NCBI GenBank assembly: GCA_900548795.1
Contig: URLT01000014.1
Span: forward strand, 1 to 25,611
Reading direction: 5' to 3'
DNA: 25,611 bases
DNA from: an uncultured Eubacteriales bacterium
GTDB lineage: Bacteria; Bacillota; Clostridia; Oscillospirales; Oscillospiraceae
Shown here: positions 1 to 8,454 of the stretch, piece after piece
Layout: each line of letters starts with the position of its first letter
Numbering within the stretch: position 1 is the stretch's first letter
The notes under the pieces: model-generated
What the model was told of the DNA's origin: nothing
What the model saw: only the letters and a program-made list of their open reading frames with translations
The model's database searches: none
Translations under genes and position numbers: made by a program

Positions 1-137
1 GTGCGCCGCTTCATCGGAAGCTGCCCGCCGTTTTGCATTGCCCGCTCTACATCCCATTCCTCATCAAAATCATAGAGCAGCGGGCTGTTGCCCAGCTCGT
101 CTTGATCGAATGGGCTGCGTCGTTTTTTCTCATCCAT
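1..137 (-). CDS. Hypothetical protein, N-terminal part (cut by window edge)
   Basis: The first 45 codons of a gene that runs off the window. It starts at an ATG preceded by a GGAGG ribosome binding site (146-150) at good spacing. It begins 21 bases after the stop of mreB, so it is probably the last or next gene of the recD2-comF-mreB operon. The visible part (MDEKKRRSPFDQDELG...) is hydrophilic and acidic, with no signal peptide or membrane segment. I do not recognise the family. In Bacillus, mbl is followed by flagellar rod-type genes, but nothing here resembles those. Confidence 0.6.
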   Translation of the reverse strand, partial: MDEKKRRSPFDQDELGNSPLLYDFDEEWDVERAMQNGGQLPMKRR

Positions 138-158
138 GGTTTTGGCCTCCTTTTCGGG

Positions 159-1190
159 TTAATCCTTCAAAAGACGTTTCCGCGCGATGTTGATCGTGCC
201 CTCCGTCATATGATTGATCCAAGTCAGGCTCTTGCCGCAGCCATAGGCCACGCAGGAATCTGCGTCGTCGGCCAGCATACAGGGGATCGACGTGCGCTGC
301 TCGAGCAGCTTGTCCATGCCCCAGATCTGGCTGCCGCCGCCGGTCAGGACAATGCCGTTCTGGGCAATGTCCGAGACAAGCTCCGGCGTCGTCTGCTCGA
401 GCACCTCGAGCACCTTGTCGCAGATCATGCGCGCAGGGCGCTTGAGCGCCTCGCGCATATCCTCGCCCGTCAGCTCCAGCTCGCGGGCAAGGCCGGTCTT
501 GACGTCGCGCCCCTTGACCGTGGTCTTCGCCGGCTCCGGCCGGTCGATCACGCAGCCGACGGCGAGCTTCGCGTCCTCGGCGGTGTTCTGGCCGATCACA
601 AGGCCGTAGTTACGGCGCACATAGCGAATGATCGCGTTGTCAAACTCGATGCCCGCGATCTTCAGCGAGGCGGAGTTGGCGATGCCGTTCATGGAGACCA
701 CGCCGATGTCCGTCGTGCCGCCGCCGATGTCGACGACCATGTGCCCCTCGGGCGCGGTGATGTCGAGCTGAGCGCCCAGCGCCGCGGCAAGCGGCTCCTC
801 GATCAGGTAAACACGGCGCGCGCCGGCCTCCATCGCCACGGAGATGACCGCGCGCTCCTCGACCTCGGTGATGCCGCTCGGAACACTGACGATCATGCGC
901 GGCTTGATGACCGCGTGCTTCACGATGCGCGCGACCATCTCGGTGAGCATCTTTGAGGTCAGCTCATAGTCGGAAATGACGCCGTTTTGCAGCGGGTGCA
1001 CGGCTGCGACGTTGCCGGGCGTTCTGCCGAGCATGTTGCGCGCCTCCGCGCCGACGCGAAGCACCTTCCCGTTGTTTTTGTCGACGGCGATCACGGCCGG
1101 CTCACGCAGGACGATGCCCTTCCCGGCAGAATAGATCAGGATGTTCGAGCTGCCGAGATCAATGCCCAGATCTCTGGAAAACAAATTCAT
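159..1190 (-). CDS. mreB: MreB/Mbl-type rod-shape actin homologue
   Basis: Bacterial actin that forms membrane-associated filaments and positions the lateral cell-wall synthesis machinery. At 343 aa it has normal family length. The actin-fold nucleotide site is visible: phosphate-1 loop GIDLGSSN (about residues 9-16), phosphate-2 loop VVDIGGGTTDIG (152-163) and the adenosine motif VLTGGGSQIWG near residue 290. An in-frame extension of 23 codons exists upstream. The ATG at 1190 is preferred because it has AGGTGA just before it and matches the usual MreB N terminus (short amphipathic MNLFSRDLGIDLG). Its start lies 4 bases after the comF stop, so it is translated as part of the minus-strand operon. 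The phosphate-1 loop reads SSN rather than the common TAN, so mreB, mbl and mreBH cannot be separated by eye. Confidence 0.93.
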   Translation of the reverse strand: MNLFSRDLGIDLGSSNILIYSAGKGIVLREPAVIAVDKNNGKVLRVGAEARNMLGRTPGNVAAVHPLQNGVISDYELTSKMLTEMVARIVKHAVIKPRMIVSVPSGITEVEERAVISVAMEAGARRVYLIEEPLAAALGAQLDITAPEGHMVVDIGGGTTDIGVVSMNGIANSASLKIAGIEFDNAIIRYVRRNYGLVIGQNTAEDAKLAVGCVIDRPEPAKTTVKGRDVKTGLARELELTGEDMREALKRPARMICDKVLEVLEQTTPELVSDIAQNGIVLTGGGSQIWGMDKLLEQRTSIPCMLADDADSCVAYGCGKSLTWINHMTEGTINIARKRLLKD

Positions 1191-1194
1191 ACTG

Positions 1195-1863
1195 TCACCT
1201 ACTGTTCCTTTGTCTCGTCGCGGCGAGGGTCGCGCAGCATACCGCGGACGCGCCCGCAAACCGCAGGGTCTGCGCCGCCTCGGAGAGCGTCGCGCCCGTG
1301 GTAATCAAATCGTCGATCAGCAGCACCCGCTTGCCGGAGAGCTGCTCCGGATGCAGGGCGCGATACACATTTTTCACATTGCCTCTGCGCTCTGAGGCGG
1401 AGCGCAGGCCGGACTGCGCCGGAATGTCGCGCACCTTGCGCAGCGTCTGCACGCAGGGCACGCCCAGCTCCCCGGCGGTCGCCCGAGCAAGCAGAAGCGT
1501 CTGGTCATAGCCGCGTTTGCGGCGGCGCCGGTCGGAGATCGGCACATAGGTCAGAACGTCGAAGTCGAACCCCTGCCGCAGGAGCGCCATGGCGAGCAGA
1601 CGCCCGTAGCAGGCGGCGTAGCCCTGCATCCCGTCAAATTTGAAGCGCTTGAAGGAGGCGGCCACATCGTCCTCATAGTAGACCGCCGAGCAGCAGACGG
1701 TGAACGCCGGCTCACCCCGGCGCGCAGGCGGCGCATCGCCGGAGAGATAGCGCTCGCGGCACGCGTGGCAAAGCTCCGTCTCGTTGTCGGGAAGGAGGCT
1801 CCTGCAAAACACGCATTTCGGCGGGAAAAGCAGATCAAGCAGCCGTCTGACCGGCCGAATCAC
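1195..1863 (-). CDS. comF: ComF family protein (phosphoribosyltransferase fold)
   Basis: ComFC-type protein of the natural-competence DNA uptake machinery. Homologues carry a zinc finger followed by a type-I phosphoribosyltransferase domain. Both are visible: CxxC pairs at C17/C20 and C32/C35, and the PRPP-loop motif VLLIDDLITTGATL at about 180-193. Length (222 aa) is typical. It starts at GTG, and this codon overlaps the recD2 stop (GTGA, 1860-1863), with GGAGG just upstream inside the end of recD2. This implies translational coupling. No comFA helicase is adjacent. RecD2 sits in that position instead, so the link is to DNA processing in general rather than to a complete comF operon. Confidence 0.9.
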   Translation of the reverse strand: MIRPVRRLLDLLFPPKCVFCRSLLPDNETELCHACRERYLSGDAPPARRGEPAFTVCCSAVYYEDDVAASFKRFKFDGMQGYAACYGRLLAMALLRQGFDFDVLTYVPISDRRRRKRGYDQTLLLARATAGELGVPCVQTLRKVRDIPAQSGLRSASERRGNVKNVYRALHPEQLSGKRVLLIDDLITTGATLSEAAQTLRFAGASAVCCATLAATRQRNSR

Positions 1864-4070
1864 GGCGCGCCCTCCGCCAAGCGGAAGCGCAGGCCGCTGT
1901 AGCGGCGGTTGCGGCGGTTATTATGGGTCATTTGCGCAACGACCTCCTCGTTGCCGACGAGGATCAGGAGCTGCCGCGCGCGGGTGATGGCCGTGTAGAG
2001 CACGCCGCGCGTCAGGAGCATCGGCGCCCCGGCAAACGGAACGAAGATCACGGCGCGGTATTCGCTGCCCTGACTCTTGTGGGCGGTAATGGCGTAGGCC
2101 AACTCCAGCTCGGGCAGCATGTCCGAGTCATAGGTCGCCTCGCGGTCGTCGAACCGCAGCAGGAGCTGATCCTCGCGCGGGTCGATGGAGACGATCACGC
2201 CGATGTCCCCGTTAAAAATGCCGGTGCCAACCGTTCCGTCTGGCTTTTTCCATAGTATATCATAATTATTGCGAATTTGCATCACCCGATCGCCCTCTCG
2301 GAAGCAAATTTCGCCGCAAATTTTCTCTTTTTTGGTCGGATGCGGCGGATTGAGCGCCGCTTGCAGCGCGCGGTTGAGGCTGAACGTGCCCGTCTCGCCC
2401 TTGCGCGTGGGGCTGATGACTTGGATCTCGGACGGCGGGATCTTCATATTACGCGGCAGTCTCTCGGCGCACAGCTCCGTGACCGTCTGCACGACCGAGG
2501 CTGCCGTGCGCCGACGCAGGAAGAAGAAATCGCGGTCGTTCGCCGTCAGCACAGGCAGCTCGCCGCGGTTGACGGCATGCGCGTTCATCACGATGAGGCT
2601 CTGCTGCGCCTGCCGGAAGATCTCCGTCAGCGCCACGGTGCGCACGCGCCCGCTGCGGATCAGATCGGAAAACAGATTTCCCGCGCCGACGCTCGGGAGC
2701 TGGTCTGCGTCGCCGACCAGAATCAGCCGCGCCTGCTCCGGAAGCGCCAAAAGCAGGCTGTGCATGAGCAGCACGTCGACCATCGACGTTTCGTCGACGA
2801 TCAGCGCATCGCACGCAAGCGGATTGTCCTCGTCGCGCGTGAAATACATTTCCCCCGTCTCCGGTGAGATCTGCGCCTCGAGCAGGCGGTGAATCGTCGA
2901 GGCCTCGCTTCCGGTCAGTTCGGACAGACGCTTGGCCGCGCGGCCGGTCGGCGCAGCCAGAAGGGTCTTGAGCCCCTTTTGCTCAAAAAGCCGCAGGATC
3001 CCGGCCAAGGTCGTCGTCTTACCGGTGCCGGGGCCGCCGGTCAGGATCAGCAGGCGCCCCTGCGCCGCAGCAACGATCGCCTCGCGCTGCAGAGCGGCAT
3101 AGGCAAGCCCTTGCTGGCGCTCGATCCGATCCAGCTCGCGCTCCAGCCCCTTCGGCGGCGCAGCCTGCGCGGCCGCCATTTGCAGCACGCGGTGCGTGAT
3201 GTAGGTCTCCGCCTCGTGATATTCCGGCAGATAGACCGCCGTCAGTCCTGCGACTGTGTCCAGCTCGACCTGCCCGAGCGCCTGAAGCCGATCAAGCGCC
3301 GCCTCGACGGACGCGCCATCCAGCTCCAGCATGGCGGCCGTAGCCGCCGCAAGCTTATCCAGCGGCAGGAACGTGTGGCCGTTGTTGAGGTTGTGGCGCA
3401 GCTCAAAAATCGTCCCGGCCTCCACACGGCGGTCGTCGCCGCCGTCAAGCCCCAGCTCGAGCGCCAGCGTGTCCGCGCCGGTGAAGGAGGCGCCGAACTG
3501 CGGCTGCGCCAGCAGATAGGGATTCTCGTGCACCAGCTCCATAGCTCGCTCGCCATAGACGCGGTAGACGCGCACGGCGACCTCCGGCGGGATATGGTAG
3601 GTCGTTAAAAACTCGATCAGGCGACGAATCCCGACCTGTTTCCGGAAGGATCGCCCCATTTCGAGCGCTTTTTTCTTTGAAATGCCGTCCAGCTCCGCCA
3701 GACGCTCCGGCTCGGTGTCGAGGATGCGCAGGGCGCTGTCTCCGAAGCGCTTGACGATCTTCTCGGCCGTGCGCGGGCCAATGCCGCGAACCGCCCTCGA
3801 GGAAAGATAGGCAAGGATCTGGTTGGTCGTATCCGGCAGGAGGCGCTCCAAAAACTCCGCCTCAAACTGTCGGCCGTAGCTGCTGTGGGTGCTCCAGCGG
3901 CCGGTCACGATCAGGCGTTCGCCCGCGACGGCCACCGGAATGATCCCCACGACGGTGATCAGGGAGCCCTCCTCGCTTGCCAGCTTGACGACCGCATAGC
4001 CGTTCTCCTGATTTTGAAAAACCACGGCGGCAATCGTTCCGCTGATGAGTTCCTGTTCCAAGTTGTTCAA
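1860..4070 (-). CDS. recD2: RecD2-type ATP-dependent DNA helicase
   Basis: Superfamily 1B 5'-3' DNA helicase of the RecBC-independent RecD2/YrrC type, involved in DNA repair and replication-fork maintenance. At 736 aa it has typical length. Domains in order: an N-terminal OB-like region (1-75), helix-hairpin-helix repeats (about 85-145, RGIGPRTAEKIVKRFG), Walker A GGPGTGKTT (345-353), Walker B LIVDETS (423-429), VGDADQLPSVG (452-462), and the C-terminal motif YAITAHKSQGSEY (659-671). These match RecD2 better than RecD of RecBCD because of the long N-terminal HhH region. The gene lies 24 bases downstream of a small membrane protein gene and overlaps comF by 4 bases. Confidence 0.93.
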   Translation of the reverse strand: MNNLEQELISGTIAAVVFQNQENGYAVVKLASEEGSLITVVGIIPVAVAGERLIVTGRWSTHSSYGRQFEAEFLERLLPDTTNQILAYLSSRAVRGIGPRTAEKIVKRFGDSALRILDTEPERLAELDGISKKKALEMGRSFRKQVGIRRLIEFLTTYHIPPEVAVRVYRVYGERAMELVHENPYLLAQPQFGASFTGADTLALELGLDGGDDRRVEAGTIFELRHNLNNGHTFLPLDKLAAATAAMLELDGASVEAALDRLQALGQVELDTVAGLTAVYLPEYHEAETYITHRVLQMAAAQAAPPKGLERELDRIERQQGLAYAALQREAIVAAAQGRLLILTGGPGTGKTTTLAGILRLFEQKGLKTLLAAPTGRAAKRLSELTGSEASTIHRLLEAQISPETGEMYFTRDEDNPLACDALIVDETSMVDVLLMHSLLLALPEQARLILVGDADQLPSVGAGNLFSDLIRSGRVRTVALTEIFRQAQQSLIVMNAHAVNRGELPVLTANDRDFFFLRRRTAASVVQTVTELCAERLPRNMKIPPSEIQVISPTRKGETGTFSLNRALQAALNPPHPTKKEKICGEICFREGDRVMQIRNNYDILWKKPDGTVGTGIFNGDIGVIVSIDPREDQLLLRFDDREATYDSDMLPELELAYAITAHKSQGSEYRAVIFVPFAGAPMLLTRGVLYTAITRARQLLILVGNEEVVAQMTHNNRRNRRYSGLRFRLAEGAP

Positions 4071-4094
4071 GCTCCGTTTCCGTCCGAAAACCGC

Positions 4095-4433
4095 TCAGGC
4101 GGTCTCGTCCTTCATCATTTGGGTCATGTATTGGCAAAGCTGCTCCGGTGCGCAGAGCACCGCGCTCTGCCGCCGCAGAAGGATCTGCGCTGCGATCTGC
4201 GACTCGGCGTCCATGCCGCAGTCGACAAAGATCAGACGTCCGCGCAGATCGCCGTCGCACCGCCGCCGCAGGGCGGCGCGAAGCACGGCCGCCGCATTAC
4301 CGCCGCGCAGGGGGATCACATGGACGCAGTGCCTCGGCATCGGCGTCAGAAGCGCCTGAAAGCCAAGCCACAGCAGCAGGAGCAGGCCAAGCGCGGCGAG
4401 CGAAGCAAGCAATAGATTCGTAAGCACAGTCAT
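4095..4433 (-). CDS. Small single-pass membrane protein, unknown function
   Basis: Protein of about 112 aa, the first gene of the recD2-comF-mreB operon. It has an N-terminal hydrophobic helix (about residues 7-28, rich in Leu/Ala) and a cytosolic domain of about 80 residues with the patterns LIFVDCGMDAES and AVLCAPEQL. I do not recognise a named family. The start is ambiguous: ATG at 4433 has an AGGTG only a few bases away, while the GTG at 4427 has GAGGTGA at ideal spacing and may be the true start. A further upstream in-frame start has no ribosome binding site. Promoter elements at 4517-4545 put the transcript start about 75 bases upstream. Confidence 0.7.
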   Translation of the reverse strand: MTVLTNLLLASLAALGLLLLLWLGFQALLTPMPRHCVHVIPLRGGNAAAVLRAALRRRCDGDLRGRLIFVDCGMDAESQIAAQILLRRQSAVLCAPEQLCQYMTQMMKDETA

Positions 4434-4516
4434 CACCTCATAGCCATTGTATGAGCGTGAGACGGATTTGTACCGAAACGGCGGCAATTTCGCGGCGCAT
4501 CCGATGATACCAGTCT

Positions 4517-4545
4517 ATTTTACAACAAAATTCGCGCAGATGCAA
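4517..4545 (-). promoter_or_regulatory. Sigma-A-type promoter of the recD2 operon
   Basis: On the minus strand, TTGCAT (4540-4545) and TAAAAT (4517-4522) are separated by 17 bases. The predicted transcript start is near 4510, leaving a leader of about 75-80 bases before the small membrane protein gene. It sits in the 120-base gap after the CPBP gene and is the only good promoter match there. Confidence 0.6.
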
Positions 4546-4553
4546 CGGGGAAT

Positions 4554-5588
4554 TCAAATTCCGAGCACCAGAAGGCAAAAAACGACGTTCAAGCCAAACA
4601 CCACGAGCGCGACGATCGTCCACGGGGCGGAGAAATAGGCCTTTTTCCAGAGCTTGAGCGGGCGTTCCTGCCGCAGATAGGCGGAAATATTCCGGTGCTT
4701 GACGATCAGCAAAATGATCGAGGCCAGCATCGGCAGATAAAACACCGCCAAAATCGTGAAGAGCTGCCACAGCGTGTTCATGGATTGCATCAGCGCGCTC
4801 AGGCCATAGGCCAGAAGCGAGTTATTCAGAAAATGCAGAAGCATCGCCCAGACAATGGAATATTCCAGCGTGACATAGGCCGCCAGCAGACCGAAGCAGA
4901 AGGCAAAAATGCCCTGAGTCTGATTGCCGTGCATCAGCGCAAAAAACATAGCGGATGTAAAGATAGCCAGACGGCGGCCATAGGGCTGCGCCGTGCGCAG
5001 GAGCAGCCCGCGAAACAGAATCTCCTCCCCGATCGGCGCAAGCACCGCCGTATAGACGATCATCTGCCAGCTTGTTTCCGGCTCAACGGCGGCGCTGCCG
5101 TCGCCGAAAAGCGAGGTGATCGGCCGCAGTATCCGCTGCACAACGTCGGACGCACCCTGAATGCCGAGCAGCAGCAGCACCCACAGAAGCACAAGTCCGA
5201 GGGACGGACTGCCCCGCTTGGCAAAGACGTGCGTGCGGTAATAGCGCGGCTTTTTCCAGATCAAAACGAGCAGCGGCGAGAGAATGCCGAACAGCAGGTA
5301 GCCGTAGCCCATGGCCGTCTCGAGCTCCGACGCGGCAAAGCCGATCAGCATCGCGCTGATCTGAATGACGAGCATACACAGATGCCACAGCATCATCACG
5401 CCGTTGGCGTTTCCCAGTCGGCGGCGCGCGAGCTTCAGCGCGCGGCGCTGCTCCCATTCGGCGCTTCGGCTCTCGAGCATTCCGGCATCAAGCAGACAGC
5501 GCTCCGGCCTTGGGGCGGGCCATGCCCAGACGGGTATCCTGCTCCAGTCGATCATGCACGTCGGCGCAAAATTCCGATTCTCGTTCAT
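4554..5588 (-). CDS. CPBP family intramembrane glutamic endopeptidase
   Basis: Polytopic membrane protein of 344 aa with the CPBP (CAAX-protease/bacteriocin-processing, Abi) signature: EEILFRG (E188, E189, R193), then H220 in ALMHGNQTQG and HFLNN (H252, N255/N256). About eight hydrophobic segments are visible between residues 63 and 340. In bacteria such proteins act as membrane proteases in bacteriocin self-immunity, peptide maturation or envelope stress; the substrate here is unknown. The ATG at 5588 has AGGAGG upstream and overlaps the stop of the preceding flavoprotein gene (ATGA), so the two are translationally coupled. The open frame extends much further upstream, but that part is only the antisense-type shadow of the flavoprotein gene. 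Confidence 0.88.
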   Translation of the reverse strand: MNENRNFAPTCMIDWSRIPVWAWPAPRPERCLLDAGMLESRSAEWEQRRALKLARRRLGNANGVMMLWHLCMLVIQISAMLIGFAASELETAMGYGYLLFGILSPLLVLIWKKPRYYRTHVFAKRGSPSLGLVLLWVLLLLGIQGASDVVQRILRPITSLFGDGSAAVEPETSWQMIVYTAVLAPIGEEILFRGLLLRTAQPYGRRLAIFTSAMFFALMHGNQTQGIFAFCFGLLAAYVTLEYSIVWAMLLHFLNNSLLAYGLSALMQSMNTLWQLFTILAVFYLPMLASIILLIVKHRNISAYLRQERPLKLWKKAYFSAPWTIVALVVFGLNVVFCLLVLGI

Positions 5589-7189
5589 TCGGAAGCCTCC
5601 TCGTTGTTTATTTTGTTCAACACGGCCTCGGCGCAGAGCATTCCGTCGACGGCGGCGCTCATGATGCCGCCCGCGTAGCCCGCGCCCTCCCCGCAGGGGA
5701 AAAGCCCGCGCAGAGCGGCCTGCATCGTCTCGTCGCGCACAATGCGCACCGGCGAGGAGCTGCGCGTCTCCGGCGCGGTCAGAACCGCATCCGGCGCGGC
5801 AAAGCCACGCAGCCGCCCGTCCAATGCCGGGAGCGCCTGCTCGAGCGTGTCGGTGATGCATTTCGGCAAAACGTCGTGCAGGTCGCAGAGTGTGACGCCC
5901 GGCCGATAGCTCGGGCGCACCGCGCCCAGACGCTCGGACGGCACCCGCTTCAGAAAATCCACCACGGTCTGCGCCGGGGCGCGATAGTCCGACCCACCGG
6001 CGGCGAAGGCGCGCCGCTCCAGCTCCTCCTGCCACTGCATCCCGCCGAACGCGCCCGGATACGGAAAATGCTCCGGCGTCAGCGTGACCAAAAGCGCCGC
6101 ATTGGCGTTCTCGCCCTCGCGCGCCGCATTGCTCATGCCGTTTGTCACAACGCCGCCGAGCTGCGACGCCGCCGCGACCACGTGGCCGCCGGGGCACATG
6201 CAGAAGGTATAGGCCGACGAGCCGTCCGGCAGACGGACGTTGAGCTTGTAATCCGCAGGCGGCACGGACTCCGGCCGCGTCGCACCGTATTGCGCCTCGT
6301 CGATGTCCGCCTGACGCTGCTCGATGCGCACACCCATGGAAAACGCCTTCGGCTCCATTGCGATGCCCTCGGCGGCAAGCGCCCGCAGCGTGTCGCGCGC
6401 ACTGTGCCCGACGGCAAGGATGACCGATCGGCAGGCAAGCCGCCGTTCCTCTCCGCGGCAGACATAGCGCACCGCCGCGACCTCGCCGTTTTCCCGTTCA
6501 ATACCGATCAGCCTTGCGCCGAAGCGCACCTCGCCGCCGAGCCGCTCGACCGTCCCGCGAAGCCGCTGGACGACCGAGAAAAGCACATCCGTGCCGATAT
6601 GCGGCTTGGCGTCATAGAGGATCTCCTCCTGCGCGCCATGCTTGACAAATTGTTGCAGCACCCAGCGGGAGCGCACGTTTTTCGTGCCCGTGTTGAGCTT
6701 GCCGTCTGAGAATGTGCCCGCCCCGCCCTCGCCGAACTGAACGTTCGACTCCGGGTCGAGCGGCGCGCCGTTCCAGAACGCCTCGACCTTGGCGCGGCGC
6801 TCCGGCGCAGCCTCTCCGCGCTCGAGCACGATCGGCCGCAGGCCGGCCTTGGCAAGCACCAGCGCGGCAAACATGCCCGCAGGGCCGAAGCCGACCACGA
6901 CCGGCCGCTCGCTGCTTCGGCAGGCGGGGATCTGATAATAATAAGGGGTCTCGCGCGTGATCCTGCGGTCGCGGCAGCGGCGCAGAACGGCGCTCTCGCC
7001 GGCGCGCAGGGTCACGTCAAGCGTGTAGACCCACAGCAGCTCCGGCTTTTTTCTCGCATCGAGCGAGCGCCGGAAAATTTCAAGGGAGGCGATCTCGGAC
7101 GTGTGGACATGCAGCGCCTGCGCCGCAAGATACAGCAGAGCCGTCGGCTCCTGCCCGACCGGGATCGTCAGATCACGAATACGAATCAT
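5585..7189 (-). CDS. FAD-dependent dehydrogenase (COG2509-like)
   Basis: Flavoprotein of 534 aa. An N-terminal domain of about 90 residues (starting MIRIRDLTIPVGQ, with repeated charged patches) precedes a dinucleotide-binding fold: VVVGFGPAGMFAALVLAKAG at about 96-115 followed by the acidic strand end VLERG. The motifs NVQFGEGGAGTFSDGKLNT and the C-terminal CGEGAGYAGGIMSAAVDG are typical of the uncharacterised COG2509 (YtfP/BF2403-like) family of NAD(P)/FAD-dependent oxidoreductases. Substrate is not known. It starts three bases after the stop of the BaiN-like gene and overlaps the CPBP gene by four bases. Two flavoproteins of different families side by side suggest a shared redox task, but this is inference. 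Confidence 0.85.
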   Translation of the reverse strand: MIRIRDLTIPVGQEPTALLYLAAQALHVHTSEIASLEIFRRSLDARKKPELLWVYTLDVTLRAGESAVLRRCRDRRITRETPYYYQIPACRSSERPVVVGFGPAGMFAALVLAKAGLRPIVLERGEAAPERRAKVEAFWNGAPLDPESNVQFGEGGAGTFSDGKLNTGTKNVRSRWVLQQFVKHGAQEEILYDAKPHIGTDVLFSVVQRLRGTVERLGGEVRFGARLIGIERENGEVAAVRYVCRGEERRLACRSVILAVGHSARDTLRALAAEGIAMEPKAFSMGVRIEQRQADIDEAQYGATRPESVPPADYKLNVRLPDGSSAYTFCMCPGGHVVAAASQLGGVVTNGMSNAAREGENANAALLVTLTPEHFPYPGAFGGMQWQEELERRAFAAGGSDYRAPAQTVVDFLKRVPSERLGAVRPSYRPGVTLCDLHDVLPKCITDTLEQALPALDGRLRGFAAPDAVLTAPETRSSSPVRIVRDETMQAALRGLFPCGEGAGYAGGIMSAAVDGMLCAEAVLNKINNEEASE

Positions 7190-7192
7190 AGC

Positions 7193-8392
7193 TCACTCCA
7201 GCAATTTTCCCGCAAGGCGCCCGCTGGCCCACGCCCATTGCAGGTTATAGCCGCCGCAGTCGCCGTCGACGTCCAGCACCTCCCCGGCGGCATACAGGCC
7301 GGGGCAGAGACGGCTTTGCAGCGTTTGAGGGTCAAACTCCGCCGTGCGGATGCCGCCGGCCGTCACCTGCGCCGCATCCATCCCCATTACGCCCTCAACG
7401 CGTAGGGAGAAGCGCTTCACGGCGCGGCAGATACGCGGCAGATCGTCCACGCTCGCGCAGCTCTGCTCGAAGCGATAGCCGCAGGCGCGCAGCACGCTGC
7501 GGCCGAGGCGGTTATGCAGCACACCGGTCAGCAGCTCCTCGGCCGGAAGCGCCGGAAGCGCCGCGCAGCGCGCCCTCAGAAGCGCAAGCAGCTCCTCCTC
7601 AGAGAGCACAGGCAGCAGGTCGAGCGTCAGCTCTCCCCCGCCGCAGACGGAAATGCTCCGAGAAAGCTCGAAGATCACGGGGCCGCTGACGCCATATTCG
7701 GTGAATTGCAGCTCCCCGCGGCGCACCTCGCGCCCGTAGCGCACCTCGGCGTCGCAGCGCACGCCCTTGAGCGAGCGGACGAAGCCCGTCTCCGTGCGCA
7801 CCTGAACGAGCGCGGGATAAAGCCGCGTGCGCCGATGCCCGAGCCCCTGAAGCAGCCGGTAGCCAAGGTCGACGCCGCCGAGCTTGGTCCCGGCGAGGCC
7901 GCCGGCGCAAACGATCGCGCAGTCGGCGCGGAAGGTGGTCTCGGCCGTGTCTGCGGCGAAGCCCGCCGAATCCCGCCGCAGAGAGAGCACCTCACTGGCG
8001 GTGCGCACCGTGACATTCGGGCGCTGGCAGAGCGTCAGCCGCAGCACATCGGCGACGCTGTTGGCGCTGTCCGAAGCCGGATAGACCCGGCCGGACGGCT
8101 CCGTCACGGTCAGAAGCCCAAGCGAGCGGAAATAATCCGTCGCCGCCTCAGAATCGAACGCCTCGAGTGCCGGGCGAACGAATCCCGGCTGCTCGCCGTG
8201 ATAGTGCGCCGGCGAGAGCCGCCGGTTCGAGAGATTGCAGCGGCCGTTGCCGGTCGCAAGGAGCTTTCTCCCGGTGCGCGTCTGCCGCTCCAGCAGCAAA
8301 ACGGAGCGCTCCGGCCGCTCCGAGGCGGTCAGCGCGGCCATCATGCCGGAGGCTCCGCCACCGATGATCATCACATGTTCCTTTGAATTCAT
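7193..8392 (-). CDS. BaiN/HI0933-family NAD(P)/FAD-dependent oxidoreductase
   Basis: Flavoprotein of 399 aa. The N-terminal FAD loop VMIIGGGASGMMAAL is followed by the family hallmark GRKLLATGNGRCNLSN, and the C terminus carries TAGGIRTAEFDPQTL and AAGEVLDVDGDCGGYNLQWAWASG, both diagnostic of the HI0933/YhiN/BaiN family. Some members reduce bile-acid intermediates in gut clostridia, but most, including genomes without a bai operon, have no known substrate, so the BaiN name should not be read as bile-acid metabolism. Start chosen at 8392 because GGAG lies 5 bases upstream; the in-frame extension to 8461 lacks a binding site and overlaps the divergent DUF896 gene. First gene of a three-gene minus-strand operon. 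Confidence 0.88.
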   Translation of the reverse strand: MNSKEHVMIIGGGASGMMAALTASERPERSVLLLERQTRTGRKLLATGNGRCNLSNRRLSPAHYHGEQPGFVRPALEAFDSEAATDYFRSLGLLTVTEPSGRVYPASDSANSVADVLRLTLCQRPNVTVRTASEVLSLRRDSAGFAADTAETTFRADCAIVCAGGLAGTKLGGVDLGYRLLQGLGHRRTRLYPALVQVRTETGFVRSLKGVRCDAEVRYGREVRRGELQFTEYGVSGPVIFELSRSISVCGGGELTLDLLPVLSEEELLALLRARCAALPALPAEELLTGVLHNRLGRSVLRACGYRFEQSCASVDDLPRICRAVKRFSLRVEGVMGMDAAQVTAGGIRTAEFDPQTLQSRLCPGLYAAGEVLDVDGDCGGYNLQWAWASGRLAGKLLE

Positions 8393-8405
8393 AGACGCTC
8401 CGTTC

Positions 8406-8434
8406 TTGACACATCGGCGCAAATACGCTATGAT
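8406..8434 (+). promoter_or_regulatory. Near-consensus sigma-A promoter for the DUF896 gene
   Basis: TTGACA (8406-8411), a 17-base spacer, and TATGAT (8429-8434). This is five to six matches out of six in each box. The predicted transcript start (about 8441) falls on the ribosome binding site GGGAG, giving an unusually short leader of about 14 bases. Confidence 0.75.
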
Positions 8435-8454
8435 GTTGTCGGGAGATGATGCAA

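Noticed and set aside
33..956. 307-aa plus-strand frame across mreB
   Set aside because: Antisense of a clear mreB; no motif or RBS.
2889..3608. 239-aa plus-strand frame within recD2
   Set aside because: Shadow of recD2, Arg/Gln-rich and without a binding site.
5589..6197. Upstream extension of the CPBP gene frame
   Set aside because: It runs inside the flavoprotein gene and is Arg/Ala-rich; AGGAGG and the coupled ATG at 5588 mark the real start.
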